Assembly (NCBI GenBank): GCA_018806915.1
Contig: JAGKQI010000103.1
Coordinates: forward strand, 1,984,001 to 2,048,000
DNA: 64,000 nucleotides
Source: Phytophthora colocasiae
Taxonomy: Eukaryota > Oomycota > Peronosporomycetes > Peronosporales > Peronosporaceae
Reading direction: 5' to 3'
Under the pieces are notes generated by a model that had not been told where the DNA came from, ran no database searches, and saw only the letters and a program-made list of their open reading frames with translations. Made by a program: the position numbers and the translations under genes. The number at the start of each line of letters is the position of its first letter. Position 1 is the first letter of the stretch. Shown in pieces: positions 52,568-62,990 of this stretch.

Positions 52568-52868
52568 CAGATTTACAATTGAGGTGTAAGTCCAAAACGA
52601 ATTAAGTTTTAGAGTGATAGATTTTAAGTGTACTATTGTTGAAGTGGGACGATACATGTGGCTGTCTTATCCACGTGCGTGGCAGAGCAGCATAACCTTT
52701 TGGCTACAGACCAAACATTTAAGAAAAGCATGTTGATATGCTGTCAGCAGGTCTCAATCGTGCTTTGTGCGGCTAGGCGGAACCTACATGCTTCTGTGTG
52801 TCCACTGAGCAGCTCATTTCCACTTCTGCGCCTTCTAGCATACCTCAGCATCTCGACATCCTGCACAG

Positions 52869-53015
52869 CGTCTCGTCAAAGTTTCTTCGGCTAGTTCTCC
52901 ATCTTAACTGCCAGTACAACGTCTCGTGAAAGTCTCTTCGGCTAGTTCAGCATCTATACTGCCAGTACAGCGTCTCAAGAAAGTCTCATTGGATATTTCA
53001 GCAGCTTCTGAAGTT
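52869..53015. repeat. 51-bp tandem repeat in the Copia 3' region, ~2.8 copies
   Basis: Units start at 52869, 52920 and 52971 with CGTCTCG/A...AAAGT and share TTCGGCTAGTT and CTGCCAGTACA. The third is more diverged. Confidence 0.8.
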
Positions 53016-53413
53016 TGTAAGCAGTTTCCTGAGCAAGAAGTGATCGACTACCGTTCTTTGAACACCTTAGCACTGAGTTTTGCGCCTTTCAGTGACGTTT
53101 GGAGCATTGTTTCTGTTTGCCAGTGGCGAGTGGAGCATTCTTGTGGTTATTTGAATTTGCTAGTGGCTTCTGGAGCATTAAATTCACTGCCGTGGACTGT
53201 GATTGGTGTCTATTTCATTGCAACTATTGTACGTGTATGGGTTAGCCTGCGTTGATCTGGCAGATTGGTCTGGGGTTCCGTTATCAAACGCCAGCCCCGG
53301 AGATCATGCCTAGGTCTGCCCAGGTTAGCCGTATGCATTGTACGGTAGTTCAATAATTAGCTTTGAGGACCCAAGACATCTACTCAACTGAATGTAACAG
53401 CAAGAAATTCAAC

Positions 53414-53809
53414 ATGCATTTCCGCGACTCCATTGCCTGTAATCGTCGATTCTACGACTACAGGTACCGAACTTGGTCAAGACCTTTCTCGTGGCATATC
53501 ATGGAAAAATTTCGGGCTTTTGTATTGCAATTACATATAGCTGGTTCGAGACTATCATTGGAGGAAATTGAGTTCAACAGGCACCGTACTGGACACCGAG
53601 GTGTCGATGCCATAGCACGGTTGCCCTTAGAGGACGGTGTCTATTTGGTTGCTGCCAGCAACACTTTGGCAGTTGGACATGCATTTGTCCTCCAGGTCCG
53701 TGGTGCCCAGAAGACAGTTTTGGACGACTCGTCTCAGCGGCCTTTGGACAACTACGGTGAGTGGATTGACATAGTGATGTTCGTTCGTAAAGTTGCACTT
53801 TTAGATTAA
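53414..53809 (+). CDS. Antisense ORF in Copia element (131 aa)
   Basis: Plus-strand ORF opposite to gag-pol, between pol and the 3' LTR. ATG at 53414; the frame is open a little further up. The second half is the more protein-like: LPLEDGVYLVAASNTLAVGH, AFVLQVRGAQKTVLDD, then WIDIVMFVRKVALLD. The GHAFVLxVxG...VxD pattern recalls the C-terminal His/Asp part of papain-fold cysteine peptidases, but no clear catalytic Cys motif is seen upstream, so this is a guess. It may be the last exon of a captured gene. AT-rich sequence and a (GTAAAT)4 tract follow (53855-53878). Confidence 0.4.
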   Translation: MHFRDSIACNRRFYDYRYRTWSRPFSWHIMEKFRAFVLQLHIAGSRLSLEEIEFNRHRTGHRGVDAIARLPLEDGVYLVAASNTLAVGHAFVLQVRGAQKTVLDDSSQRPLDNYGEWIDIVMFVRKVALLD

Positions 53810-53854
53810 ATTCTAAATATATTTCATTCTTGTTTCTTCACATTTTGTTCTATT

Positions 53855-53878
53855 GTAAATGTAAATGTAAATGTAAAT
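53855..53878 (+). repeat. (GTAAAT)4 microsatellite
   Basis: Four perfect 6-bp units, just after the antisense ORF of the Copia element. Confidence 0.9.
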
Positions 53879-54053
53879 TTGGCGGCTGTGTGCCAGGAAA
53901 ACTCTTTGAGTATAAAACCTTACCGTAAGTAAATGAGAAAACCTTTTACTGTTAAAGTTCTTAAAGGGAAAAACTCATGTTACTACGTGACTCTTTATTA
54001 GTTGTGAAGTAATATATGAAATGATGAAATTTATCGTGTATTTTAAAGTAGGC

Positions 54054-55880
54054 TTAACTGTTAAGTTTAGCAAGAGAGTGCATACCTAACTTGTTTCTTA
54101 AGTCTCGAAATTGATGCTTATCAAGCGCTTTAGTAAAAATGTCTGCTACCATTGATTTGGTGTTGCAGTATACAATACTAAATTCATGTCGCTCAACCTT
54201 CTCTTGTACAAAATGATATCGAATATCAATATGCTTTGATCTCCCGTGTAATTCCGGATTATTCGAGATCTTAATACAGCTTTGATTGTCTTCTTGAATC
54301 TTGACTGCTTTTGAGGTTAAGAATCCAAATTCTTTGAGCAGTAGCTTAAGAAAAATTAACTCCTGCATGCAGTGACATAGTGCAATGTATTCTGCTTCTG
54401 TTGTCGAGAGCACAACTGTGTGGTGCTTCCTCGAAAGCCAGGAGATTGGGCTGTGGTCTACCATAGTGATGTAGCCACCAACAGAGCGTCTTGTGTCAGG
54501 GCAATTGGCATAGTCTGAATCAGTGTACGCCATGAGGTGGTCTGCAAGGTTTGCTGCATTGACCAGCTTTGACCCTCCCAGTAAGAGACCAAGGTCGTCT
54601 GTACCTGAGAGGTACTTAAGCCCTCTAATCACTGCTTTCCAGTGTTCCTGTCCAGGATTAGCAAGGAATTGGCTGACATCGCGCATGTAGAATGCTAGAT
54701 CGGGTCTTGTGCCAACCATGAGATACATGACACTACCTACAACTTCACGGTAGGGAATACCTTCCATTTGCTCTTTTTCAAGTTGTGTATTTGGTTGCAT
54801 TTGAGTTGTAAGTTTGGCATTACGGTCTGATGGAGTTGCCACTGGATATGTTACAAGGTTTTTAAAGCGATCTAACACTGTGCGTGCATACTTGCGTTGG
54901 TGGATAAATATCGTTCGAGCTTCGCGGTTTCGTTCGATTGACCAGCCGAGAATGTACTTCACCTCCCCTAAATCTGTCATGGAGAATCTTTTGTTCAAGG
55001 CAGATTTGATCTGACATACGAGGTTGACAGTTGGTGCAATGATCAGTAAGTCATCAACATAGACTGCTACGTAACATGTCTCGCCTTCGAGTGTTGCCAT
55101 GAAAACACATCGATCTTTAATCAGTTTGTGGAATCCAAGGCTTTCCAAGAAAGCGGACAAGGTTTGATACCAGATACGAGGTGCCTGTTTGAGACCGTAA
55201 AGACTTTTGAGAAGTTTACAAACGAGGCCTTCCTTTCCAGAAACTACAAACCCTTCTGGTTGTTTCATATATATTTCCTCGTCAAGGGTTCCGTTGAGAA
55301 ACGCTGTCTTGACATCCATCTGGTGAATTTCAAAGTCAAGAAGAGCTGCAATCGTTAGTAGCAGGCGTAGGACTTCCATACGGATGACGGGGGCAAATAT
55401 CTCATTGTAATCAACGCCATATTGCTGTAAGAAGCCTTTAATAACTAACCGAGCTTTAAAGCGATCGATTTCTCCTGAGCCAGTGTATTTAACAACAAAG
55501 ACCCACCGGTTTTGGAGTACTTTGCGGTTATTGGGAGGAGGAACCAGGATCCACGTCTGGTTGGTCATTAGGGACTGGTATTCCGAGTCAGCAGCTGCGT
55601 GCCACTTATTTGCGTAAGACGAGCGCATCGCCGCATGGTACGTTTTTGGTTCCGGCACATGACGAATTGCAAGTAGGCTAAGAACAAGACATGTGCGTTC
55701 CTCGACTTCCTGGATGTCTTCAAGGGAGTTTAACGCGCCTAGATTGATTTCTTCGTCATACCGTGGGCGTTTCACACTTGTGGTCGACGGTTGTGACGGC
55801 GTCTCCGTAACAAAAGAGTATGTCAAGACGCCACGTTCCAGAGCCTCCCAAGAGAAGGAAGCTGGTTCGAAGCGGAAGTA
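54054..55880 (-). pseudogene. Copia pol: reverse transcriptase and RNase H
   Basis: RVT_2-type reverse transcriptase: NQTWILVPPP, RFKARLVIKGF, IHQMDVKTAFLNG (catalytic Asp), SLYGLKQAPRIWY and YVDDLLI with the Asp pair. RNase H at the C-terminus: MAYTDSDYANC, STTEAEYIAL, and DNQSCIKISNNPELHGRSKH. Stop at 54054-54056. There is no ATG at the start of the frame (the first candidate at 55826 is TTG); it overlaps the end of the upstream frame by a few codons and continues its sequence after a one-base shift between about 55840 and 55880. So this is the second part of one gag-pol ORF, separated by an indel or by frameshifting. Confidence 0.9.
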
Positions 55881-57529
55881 GATGCAGAATGTGGTTCTAC
55901 AACTGAGTTACCTGGAGATTCAGGCTGGGATGGATAGGCTTGTGTTTCCGATGGAACAAATGCTGGAAGTTCGTCAGCAATAATAGGCGCTTCGGTTAGG
56001 TGATCCGGTAGCTGGAGCGGTCCCGACGTTACCTCAATATTTTCAATAGTCGGAAAGTCAATCTCATTGAAAACCACATCTCGACTGTAAACGACACCAT
56101 GGGTTTTGACATCCATGAGTCGATATCCTTTCTTGTGCTCGGGAATTCCGAGATAGATACACAGTTTGGCACGGGGATCAAGTTTGTCCCTGTAGATGTC
56201 GTTGATATGGACATACGCAGCACAGCCAAACACTTTCAGATATTGAACAGTCGGCTTTCGATTGTACCACAATTCAAACGGTGTGCAATCCTGTGTGTTA
56301 GCGCTTGGTGTCATGTTGAGGAGTGTCGTAACATGTGTAACACATTCTGCCCAGAGTGGTTTGGGGAGCGAGGCATCTAACAGGAGCGCTCGTACACGTT
56401 CCATGATTGTGCGCATGCGGCGTTCCGCAACACCATTCTGTTGTGGTGTATAAGCATTGGTAAATTGAGCGTGCGTTCCATACTTAGAAAAAATAACGCG
56501 TCCCAGTTTCTCGTACTCTTTAGCGTTGTCAGCCTGCAAGGCCTGGATGTCCACACCCTGCGGTGGCAAGAGATATTCAAGAGTATGAACATCACTTCGG
56601 AATATATTCAAAGCTTTCATGCGAAAGTCTTTGTAGCATGAGTAGAGTTCACTACGTGCCTTCATCGGATAGGTAAACATGTAGCGACTGAAGTCGTCAA
56701 TGAATACGACGAAGTAGCGGCAGCCGCCAAGGCTAGGGACGGGAAGAGGGCCACAAATATCAGAGTGAACTTTATGTAAGGGGCTAGTAGAGCGTTCAAC
56801 ATGTCTATTGGATGGAAAAGGAGCGCGGTGTGACTTCGCGTAAGTACATGCTGTGCAAAAGAAAGAATCTGGTCTAACTACAGCTGGTGCATCCAGTCCA
56901 TGAAGAGCTTGGTCTTTAGTGAGTGCCTGTAAAACACGGATGTTAGGATGACCAAGACGTTTGTGTAGTAGCATGAGTCGAGTCGGCTTACCTGTGGTAG
57001 CCACGTGAGCTTCGGCCTTCGGCAGTGGAGAGGCTTCGAATTGGTAGAGCTTCGATGTCGCGGATTTCATCGCCTTGATCGAGAAGCGGTGGTTTGTTTG
57101 GACAGTACACATAGTACGTTTAAAGCCAAAACGGAAGTCATCGTCGACAGCGGCAGCGACTGACAGCAGGTTGTACTGCAGTTTCGGCGCAAGGAGGACA
57201 TCGTGAAGCGTGAGCGTCCGCAGTTGGCCCTTGGAGTCCGTGATCTGGAGCTCTACAGTACCAATAGCTTCGATGGGGACTTGCGATTTTCCACCGACAG
57301 TGATGCCTCCGCTTGCAGGTGTTTTAGTCTTGAACCATTCCACATGTTGCGTGACGTGACTGCTGCAACCTGAGTCAATCGTCCAGCTGAAATCAAAGTC
57401 CTGGCTAGGTTGCGCCGTGAGACTGATAGCGGACGCAGCCGTTTGGACATTCGACACAACTGCAATCAGGGTCTCTTTGCGGCGTGACTGATCGTATCCA
57501 CCTTCATCGCGACGAGAGGATTTGTTGTT

Positions 57530-57563
<34 letters not shown>

Positions 57564-58807
57564 TTGCCGTTGTTGTTGCCGTTGTTGCGATTTCCACCGT
57601 AGTTACCGCGGCCACGTCCACCACCACGACCGCCGCGACCATTTTGGTGCCATGATCCACCTCCACGTCCAGATCGCCCTTGGTTGTTGTTGTTGTTGTA
57701 AGGATGCGACCGGTAGTTGTTGGGACCTCGTAACTCGAAGTTGGCAGGAAGAACAGTGCCTGCCTTGACACATCCATCACGTAAGTCCTTCTGCAGAGTA
57801 CGGCACTGACGGATGTTGTGACGTGGTTTCTGACAGTAGCTGCAGACATCAACTGGGACAGATGCTTGAGCGGCCAACGCGGAATCCTGAGAAGGAGCAA
57901 TGAGAGCCCGTTCAGCCTGAGTTGCTTGACTCTCAGGTGTCCCTTTGATGCGGCTGTAACGTTCTTGAGCTTGGATCTCGCGAACCTTGGTCTCAATACT
58001 CATCTTGAGTTCATCATACGGGATATACTTCCGCACACCTTTCCAAACTCGGAGATCATCCTTCCAAGTCTTTGGCATCGAGTGGAACAGGTATAATGAC
58101 TTCTGCCCATCGGTCAAGGGAGACTCGGTTGCTTCAGACGCGGCTTTCATCGCGTTTTCCAGCTCAAGGAAGAAGCTGGTCAGATCACCGCCTTCTTCAT
58201 ACTTGATCTCCATAAGGAAGTGCTGGATGAAGTAGGGGTCGCCATGAAAGGCTGCACCCTCGTACTTGGTACAGATGGCCTGAAAGATGTCGAAGGCCGT
58301 TGTCAGGTTCTTGACAAGACGGATATGAGTATCATCCATCGTCTTCATCAGGAAAGCCTTGGTTTGCGCTTCCATACGACGAAGGTGTCGAGCAGACGGC
58401 GGGGTAGGCTTGCGTCGCTTGACTTGTTTGCGATCCCGGCTGGCGTCGCGCTCAGCAAACGGGCGAACGATGGGAAGATCAGCGCGCTTGGTTTTCTTTG
58501 ATGGCGGAGTGTCGTCGCCGTCGCTGGGCTGCAGCTCATCCGAGCTGTCCTCGAAGTCGACCTCATCCGAGTCGATGCCAGCCGGAGAACTTGGCTTGGA
58601 GGCAGCTTCGTCGTCGTCGGACTCAGCCAGGTCGTCGTCGGAGTCTTCATCTTCGTCTTCACTGACCCCATTGTAATCCTTCTTGGTGACGAAACCGAGC
58701 AGATGCTTGCCATCGAGCGATGCACTGACTTGGGCCTTCCAGACGTCGAAATTCTTAGCACCAGAGAGTCGGGGGAAGTCGTCACTTGAGGCTTGCTGAG
58801 GGCTCAT
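55823..58807 (-). CDS. Copia gag, protease and integrase (994 aa)
   Basis: ATG at 58807. Domains by residue: short N-terminal gag motif (FPRLSGAKNFDVWKAQVSAS); acidic insert 49-100; UBN2-type gag 145-285; zinc knuckle CSYCQKPRHNIRQC at 322-335; RGG box and Asn/Gly repeats 377-430, encoded by trinucleotide repeats; aspartic protease TIDSGCSSH with Asp at 478; pre-integrase zinc domain (HKRLGHPN, CTACTYAKSH) about 615-660; integrase D683 (HSDICGP), D760 (QADNAKEY), E795 (QQNGVAERR). The frame ends at 55823 after PSLGRLWNVAS; pol goes on in another frame. Expected product: virus-like particle protein and enzymes. All active-site residues I can name are present. Confidence 0.92.
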
Positions 58808-58811
58808 AACC
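58799..58811 (-). other. Copia primer-binding site (initiator tRNA-Met, anticodon region)
   Basis: On the minus strand GGTTATGAGCCCT follows the 5' LTR directly. It is complementary to the anticodon arm of initiator tRNA-Met (AGGGCUCAUAACC), the half-tRNA primer type known for Drosophila copia. The ATG within it is the gag start codon. Confidence 0.8.
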
Positions 58812-59090
58812 TGTTGCGGGGAACTTGGGCGCAGCTTGAAGGAAGTAGGGTAGAAGAGAGAAAAAGAAGAAGTAAGATTAATGTTTAAGAAAGTAGATAG
58901 CTACTTACTAGAAAATAGTATGCGGCATTCAGAAACGTAGTCTAGAATTGCCGCTACCATTCATCGTACTGATGTCACAGACATTTTAGTACATTATTTA
59001 TTAGAGTCAAAAGTACCGTGTCTCTTCGTTATTAGTTTATAGAAGACACGGTGTAGAGGTGGTCCCTGTGAACGAGCCCTAACCTCAACA
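58812..59090 (-). repeat. Copia 5' LTR (279 bp)
   Basis: Identical to 52038-52316. GACTG follows on the plus strand at 59091-59095. Confidence 0.95.
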
Positions 59091-59150
59091 GACTGGACAT
59101 CAGCACGTAAATTTCGAGAGAAAACTTCCTTCTGGAAGTCTTCTAGAATA
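59091..59150 (-). pseudogene. M96 copy D, middle part (between two insertions)
   Basis: Twenty codons of the C-terminal domain, ILEDFQKEVFSRNLRADVQ, lie between the pogo-like element (right) and Copia (left). They join in frame to both flanking parts once target duplications (TA and GACTG) are counted once. Confidence 0.85.
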
Positions 59151-60169
59151 ACGTAGAATACCGAATAGTACGCGGTAAAGAAATACAACACCCTACGAAT
59201 TGAACGCGGTCTCCGAGGGCGTTATACAAAGAATAGAACGCGCTCAAATTGAACGCCCTCTTAATTGAACACTGTAGGCAACAAAGCTGATTTTCTCGGC
59301 AGTTTGACTTACGTTGCGGCAGAATTCCAGTTCTCTGCAGCTGTAACAAGTCTGACAATGCTCATCCACCCGTGAATCCTCCCCAGACAACGCGAGCAGC
59401 ATGTTTGTTATGCTAATATGCCAGCTACGAAAGAGTGTGGAGCTCAGCATAAAAAACAAGCGATTCCCGCAAGTTACTCAAACAACAGGCCAGTAGGTTG
59501 TTTGAGATTCCATGAGAGCGCATATTGGCGAAGAAGTGAAAAAGCGTTGCGAGGACAAGGGCATCAAGATGGCCGTTATTCCTGGCGGCCTAACTCCTTA
59601 TCTTCAGGCTGGTGGCGTGGGCATTTTCAAGTCGTTTAAGGATCACATGTCGGTGCTCATCGACCAGTGGAAATGTTCAGACCAAGTGAGCTATACCGGG
59701 CCGGAAACCTACGCCCTCCCCCCTTGGAGACAGTGGTTTCGTGGATGTCGAGTGCATGACGCCAGGTTTCTGACAGCGTCGTGCAAAAGAGCACTGGAAA
59801 GTGCGGGTTCATTGACGATCCAAACGACTGGTCCATCAGTAAGCATGACGTCTACGGTTCACAATTTCGAGTGGCCTGGGCCACACTCAATGACAACAGC
59901 GACAGTGACAATGGCGGCGACAGCTCCAGCGAGCTGCTGGACGCGCTCGATGAGATCTGCATCGATGAGTAGCTCTCGAAGAACATAACACTAAATCCAT
60001 TTGCTGGCGTTGATGGTAAATTCATTGTTCGTTGTTTTTATTGTACTCGACAATGCGGAATCGAATAGAGCTCCCTACGAATTGAACGCCCATCAAATAC
60101 AACGCCCTAGTTTGTTGAAGAGGGCGTTTAATAACAATAGAACACCGCGTACTATTCGGTATTCTACGT
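59151..60169 (+). mobile_element. Pogo-like DNA transposon, defective (1019 bp)
   Basis: Perfect 26-bp terminal inverted repeats beginning ACGTAGAATACCGAATAGTA, flanked by TA on both sides (59149-59150, 60170-60171). Subterminal copies of ATTGAACGCC and CCCTACGAATTGAACGC occur near both ends. Inside is only the C-terminal part of a DDE_1-type transposase. It is therefore a non-autonomous derivative. Confidence 0.9.
59512..59972 (+). pseudogene. Pogo-type transposase C-terminal remnant
   Basis: Frame one reads EEVKKRCEDKGIKMAVIPGG, LTPYLQAGGVGIFKSFKDHM and IDQWKCSDQVSY, the part of DDE_1 transposases around the third acidic residue and after. It then decays; the tail (GFIDDPNDWSISKHDVYG to LLDALDEICIDE) continues in another frame to the stop at 59970-59972. 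The DNA-binding N-terminus and first catalytic Asp are missing. Confidence 0.8.
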
Positions 60170-60171
60170 TA

Positions 60172-61119
60172 GTAAATGGTTGCTCGAGATTCTACCCGCA
60201 AGACAATACTCTATCGTTAGAAGAGGGTTCAATATCCCTGTGAAGTTGAAACTTAGTACCTTCATCGTCTTTCCGTACAGTCCACCGTTGTCGAAATGCT
60301 TGTCGACACCTTTAAAAAGGTCCCACGCAGCTTCACCAGTATCTTCCATACGAAATGGCAGCTCTTTGCTTGCAAAGACCTCAATGTGGTTGTCGTCTGC
60401 ACTTTTGAGCACGTGGACCACTTCCGAACCAAATTGACAGTCGGAAAGTCTCGCTTCTGCGAACACGTCGTGAATCTCTGCATAAGCAGCTTCAAGCCGC
60501 TGGAACAGATCCTGAAACCCTTCGATATCACCCTCAAAGTCCATAACTCGAATGGAACATTGGCTCAACTCGACGGATTGGGAACATTTCAAGCTCTACC
60601 AGTACAGGAATTTATTAGAATCAATTGTGCAGCAACAAAATAGAGTGAAACACAGCATTACCTGCTGAAGTATGCGCTTCTGCAGTACAGCACAGAGTCC
60701 GTTCATCATTTTCTGCTTGGTTGCACTACAACTCGAAGTCGAGCGTTCTCATGCTCCGCTCTGTCTCGATGTCGTTTTTGACGAGAGGATATTTCCTCCC
60801 ACACCCGAGGCATAGCCAGCGTTCTCCACACCCTTCGAATTCAGCCGTAACGACTGCAGTTTGGCTTCGAGCTCGTTCTCCTTTTCACGGAGATAAACCA
60901 AGTCGTATTGTGCGTTATCTCGAGCCCGATTCGGGTTTACCTTCTTCGCTGCTCGCTTCGTCTCATCTAACCTGCAGAGAAGGCATTTACCCGTACAGAC
61001 TCAATGTGTCTAAAGGGAATCATCATGAAAGTATCAACACAGTCGACATCGAAGGATGGTGCTGGGGTTGTAACGGGTAAAGTATGAAGCAGGGATTCTA
61101 CGAGTTGCAGACCGCTCAT
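60172..61119 (-). pseudogene. M96 copy D, N-terminal part
   Basis: From a possible ATG at 61119 the minus strand encodes the family's N-terminus (TTPAPSFDVDCVDTFMMIPF, like copy E), a bZIP-like part (NPNRARDNAQYDLVYLREKE), a second helix (WEEISSRQKRHRDRAEHENA) and the start of the C-terminal domain (MDFEGDIEGFQDLFQRLEAA to KHFDNGGLYGKTMK). At least three small frame changes lie between 60680 and 60970, so the copy was dead or dying apart from the insertions. Introns lie at about 60661-60593 and 60256-60193. The last exon starts NLEQPFT and is cut by the pogo-like element at 60171. Head-to-head with copy E. Confidence 0.8.
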
Positions 61120-61208
61120 GCTGAATTGATTGTGATAATACATCTGTGCTATCCTGCTGTGCACTAGGCTTAGTGTAACTTTTCCACTTTTCGGCAAATC
61201 CTAATTCA

Positions 61209-62707
61209 ATGGCGTTCCTGCAGACCGACGACGATGCCAATGTGTTCGAAGCAGCGCTGAGTTTCCTGGACGAATATTCATTGGAAGGTGCTACCCCTTA
61301 TGTAGCTGTACCTGCAGTTAAAACGGGGCACCATCACGTGGTGTTAAACGGTGGACCGTCGTTCTCTCTCGACTGTAGAGAAGCGTCCACAATGGTCCCG
61401 TTTAACATGCAAAATTTAGTGAACGGGGCTAATTCCAGTCTTCCACTGCGTTTGCCATCGAGTGAAGAGAATTTACCTAAACCAAAATCGAAAAAGAGTC
61501 CGACCAACCCGAATCGAGTTCGAGATGAAGCTCAGTATGAATTGGCATTTCTTCGTGGAAAAGTGGCCGAGTTGGAGTTGCAACTGAAAAAGTTGCAATT
61601 GAATGCAAAACCGAGTGCCAAGTTAAGTGTATCTAGACAATTGGTGCAAGTGCCTAAAGTTTGGAAAGAAATGGCAAGTCGACAAAGACGAAGACGAGAT
61701 GAGGCACAACGGGAAAATGTTCGCTTGCGATTGATCATGGAGAGGAAAAGGAAGATGGCGACGGGACTGAGTGCTTTGCTTCGAAAACGACTGGCACAGC
61801 AGGTGAAATTTACATTGCAAGATGCTGGAAAGATATTTTTTTGCTTATCACATTGTTTTGAATTACAGGGAACGGATTTTTTACGCGGAGAGGGATCAAA
61901 TGTTTCGGAACGTCGAACTGCAAGCGTGTTGGACTTCCAAGGCGACATTGGGGACTTCCAGGACCTTTTCCAGCACCTTCAAAGTGCATTTCACGAAATC
62001 GATGCCGTTTTTGCAGCTAGTGGACTGTCAACGATGGAAATTCCTGCGAATGACGTTCATGTCCGGGAAGGTGTTGATGGTAAATACATCGAAGTGTTCG
62101 CGAACAAGCTGCTGCCTTTCAGTCTACGTGAAACTGGAGAAGCTGCGTGGGACCATTTCAAAGGGGTTGAGAAGCATTTCGGCAATGGTGGCTTGTACGA
62201 GAAGGCAGCCAAGGTATGCTGATGCAAGGGGAAAAATACGTACTGCATACTTCTAACTTTTCGTATTGTTTCCTCTTGAAGAATCTTGACCAGCCTTACA
62301 CCATTATTGAGGATTTTACCAAAGAAATGTTTTCCAACAACTCACGAGCGGATGTGAAAGCCAAACAGATCGTACAGCGGATCGTAGACTCCGATCGGGA
62401 TATGATTCTCTTCGTTTCGAGCGTGACTCCCATTGAGATCAAGCACAAACCCATTGACGGACTTGTTTACCATGCGCGAGAGTATGCTCTCACCAAGCGT
62501 TTTTCCGACTCAGCACCAGAGGATGATCTGTCGCTCTTGCAACTTTATGTGAGGATTTCCTTTGACTACGATCCTGGCGTCGTGTTTGACTCTCGTCACG
62601 TTCGCTCAGTTGCACAATTCGTGATCGGAAACGTCGGTGGCAGTCTTCGTTTCTATCAAGAACGCATTGAGAATGCTCTAATCGATCAAGTACACCGGAG
62701 GCAATAG
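61209..62707 (+). CDS. M96-type mating-specific family protein, copy E (454 aa)
   Basis: Intact; exons 61209-61802, 61869-62213 and 62282-62707 (455 codons with stop). N-terminus MAFLQTDDDANVFEAALSFL; basic region KPKSKKSPTNPNRVRDEAQY, leucine-spaced helix, second helix (WKEMASRQRRRRDEAQREN), then the C-terminal domain of 257 residues (VLDFQGDIGDFQDLF to ENALIDQVHRRQ). Exon two has exactly the same length (345 nt) as in copy B. The first intron is 66 nt long and has no stop in frame, so a retained form would add 22 residues. The start lies only about 90 bp from the head of copy D on the other strand, so they may have shared a promoter region. Confidence 0.88.
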
Positions 62708-62990
62708 ACTCGTACAAAAAATATCATGCAAAACTAGAAGTGATATGCATGACTCAATTTTACTTCAGTACATCTTTCGTGGAAGCAAAACTTTGGGACA
62801 ATTACCATTTAACGCGTATACAGTCTTGCTTCAAACTCATCTACTCACTACAACTAACATCGAACAGTAAACGGCACAACAAAAGCTCAAAACCGTACCG
62901 CAGTGTTGCTTGTCGTCCTCACGGCGAAGTTCGATCCCTCACCGCTCGACAAGTCTCACTGCTTTTTAAAACACTTGCACTGGAGCTCAC

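Larger units (their letters stand above)
52038..59090 (-). mobile_element. Copia (Ty1-like) LTR retrotransposon with antisense ORF
   Basis: 7,053 bp, minus orientation: 5' LTR 58812-59090, 3' LTR 52038-52316, each 279 bp and identical as far as I can compare by eye. The element ends are TGTTG and CAACA; GACTG is duplicated at 52033-52037 and 59091-59095. Inside: primer site overlapping the gag ATG, gag-protease-integrase ORF, RT-RNase H ORF in another frame, 1.7 kb of 3' sequence with an opposite-strand ORF, and a purine tract. Identical LTRs mean a very recent insertion. It interrupts M96 copy D. Confidence 0.95.

Noticed and set aside
54814..58676. Plus-strand ORFs opposite Copia gag-pol
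   Set aside because: Shadows of the coding strand; low-complexity Cys or Ser runs come from the complement of Asn/Gly and Asp/Glu repeats.
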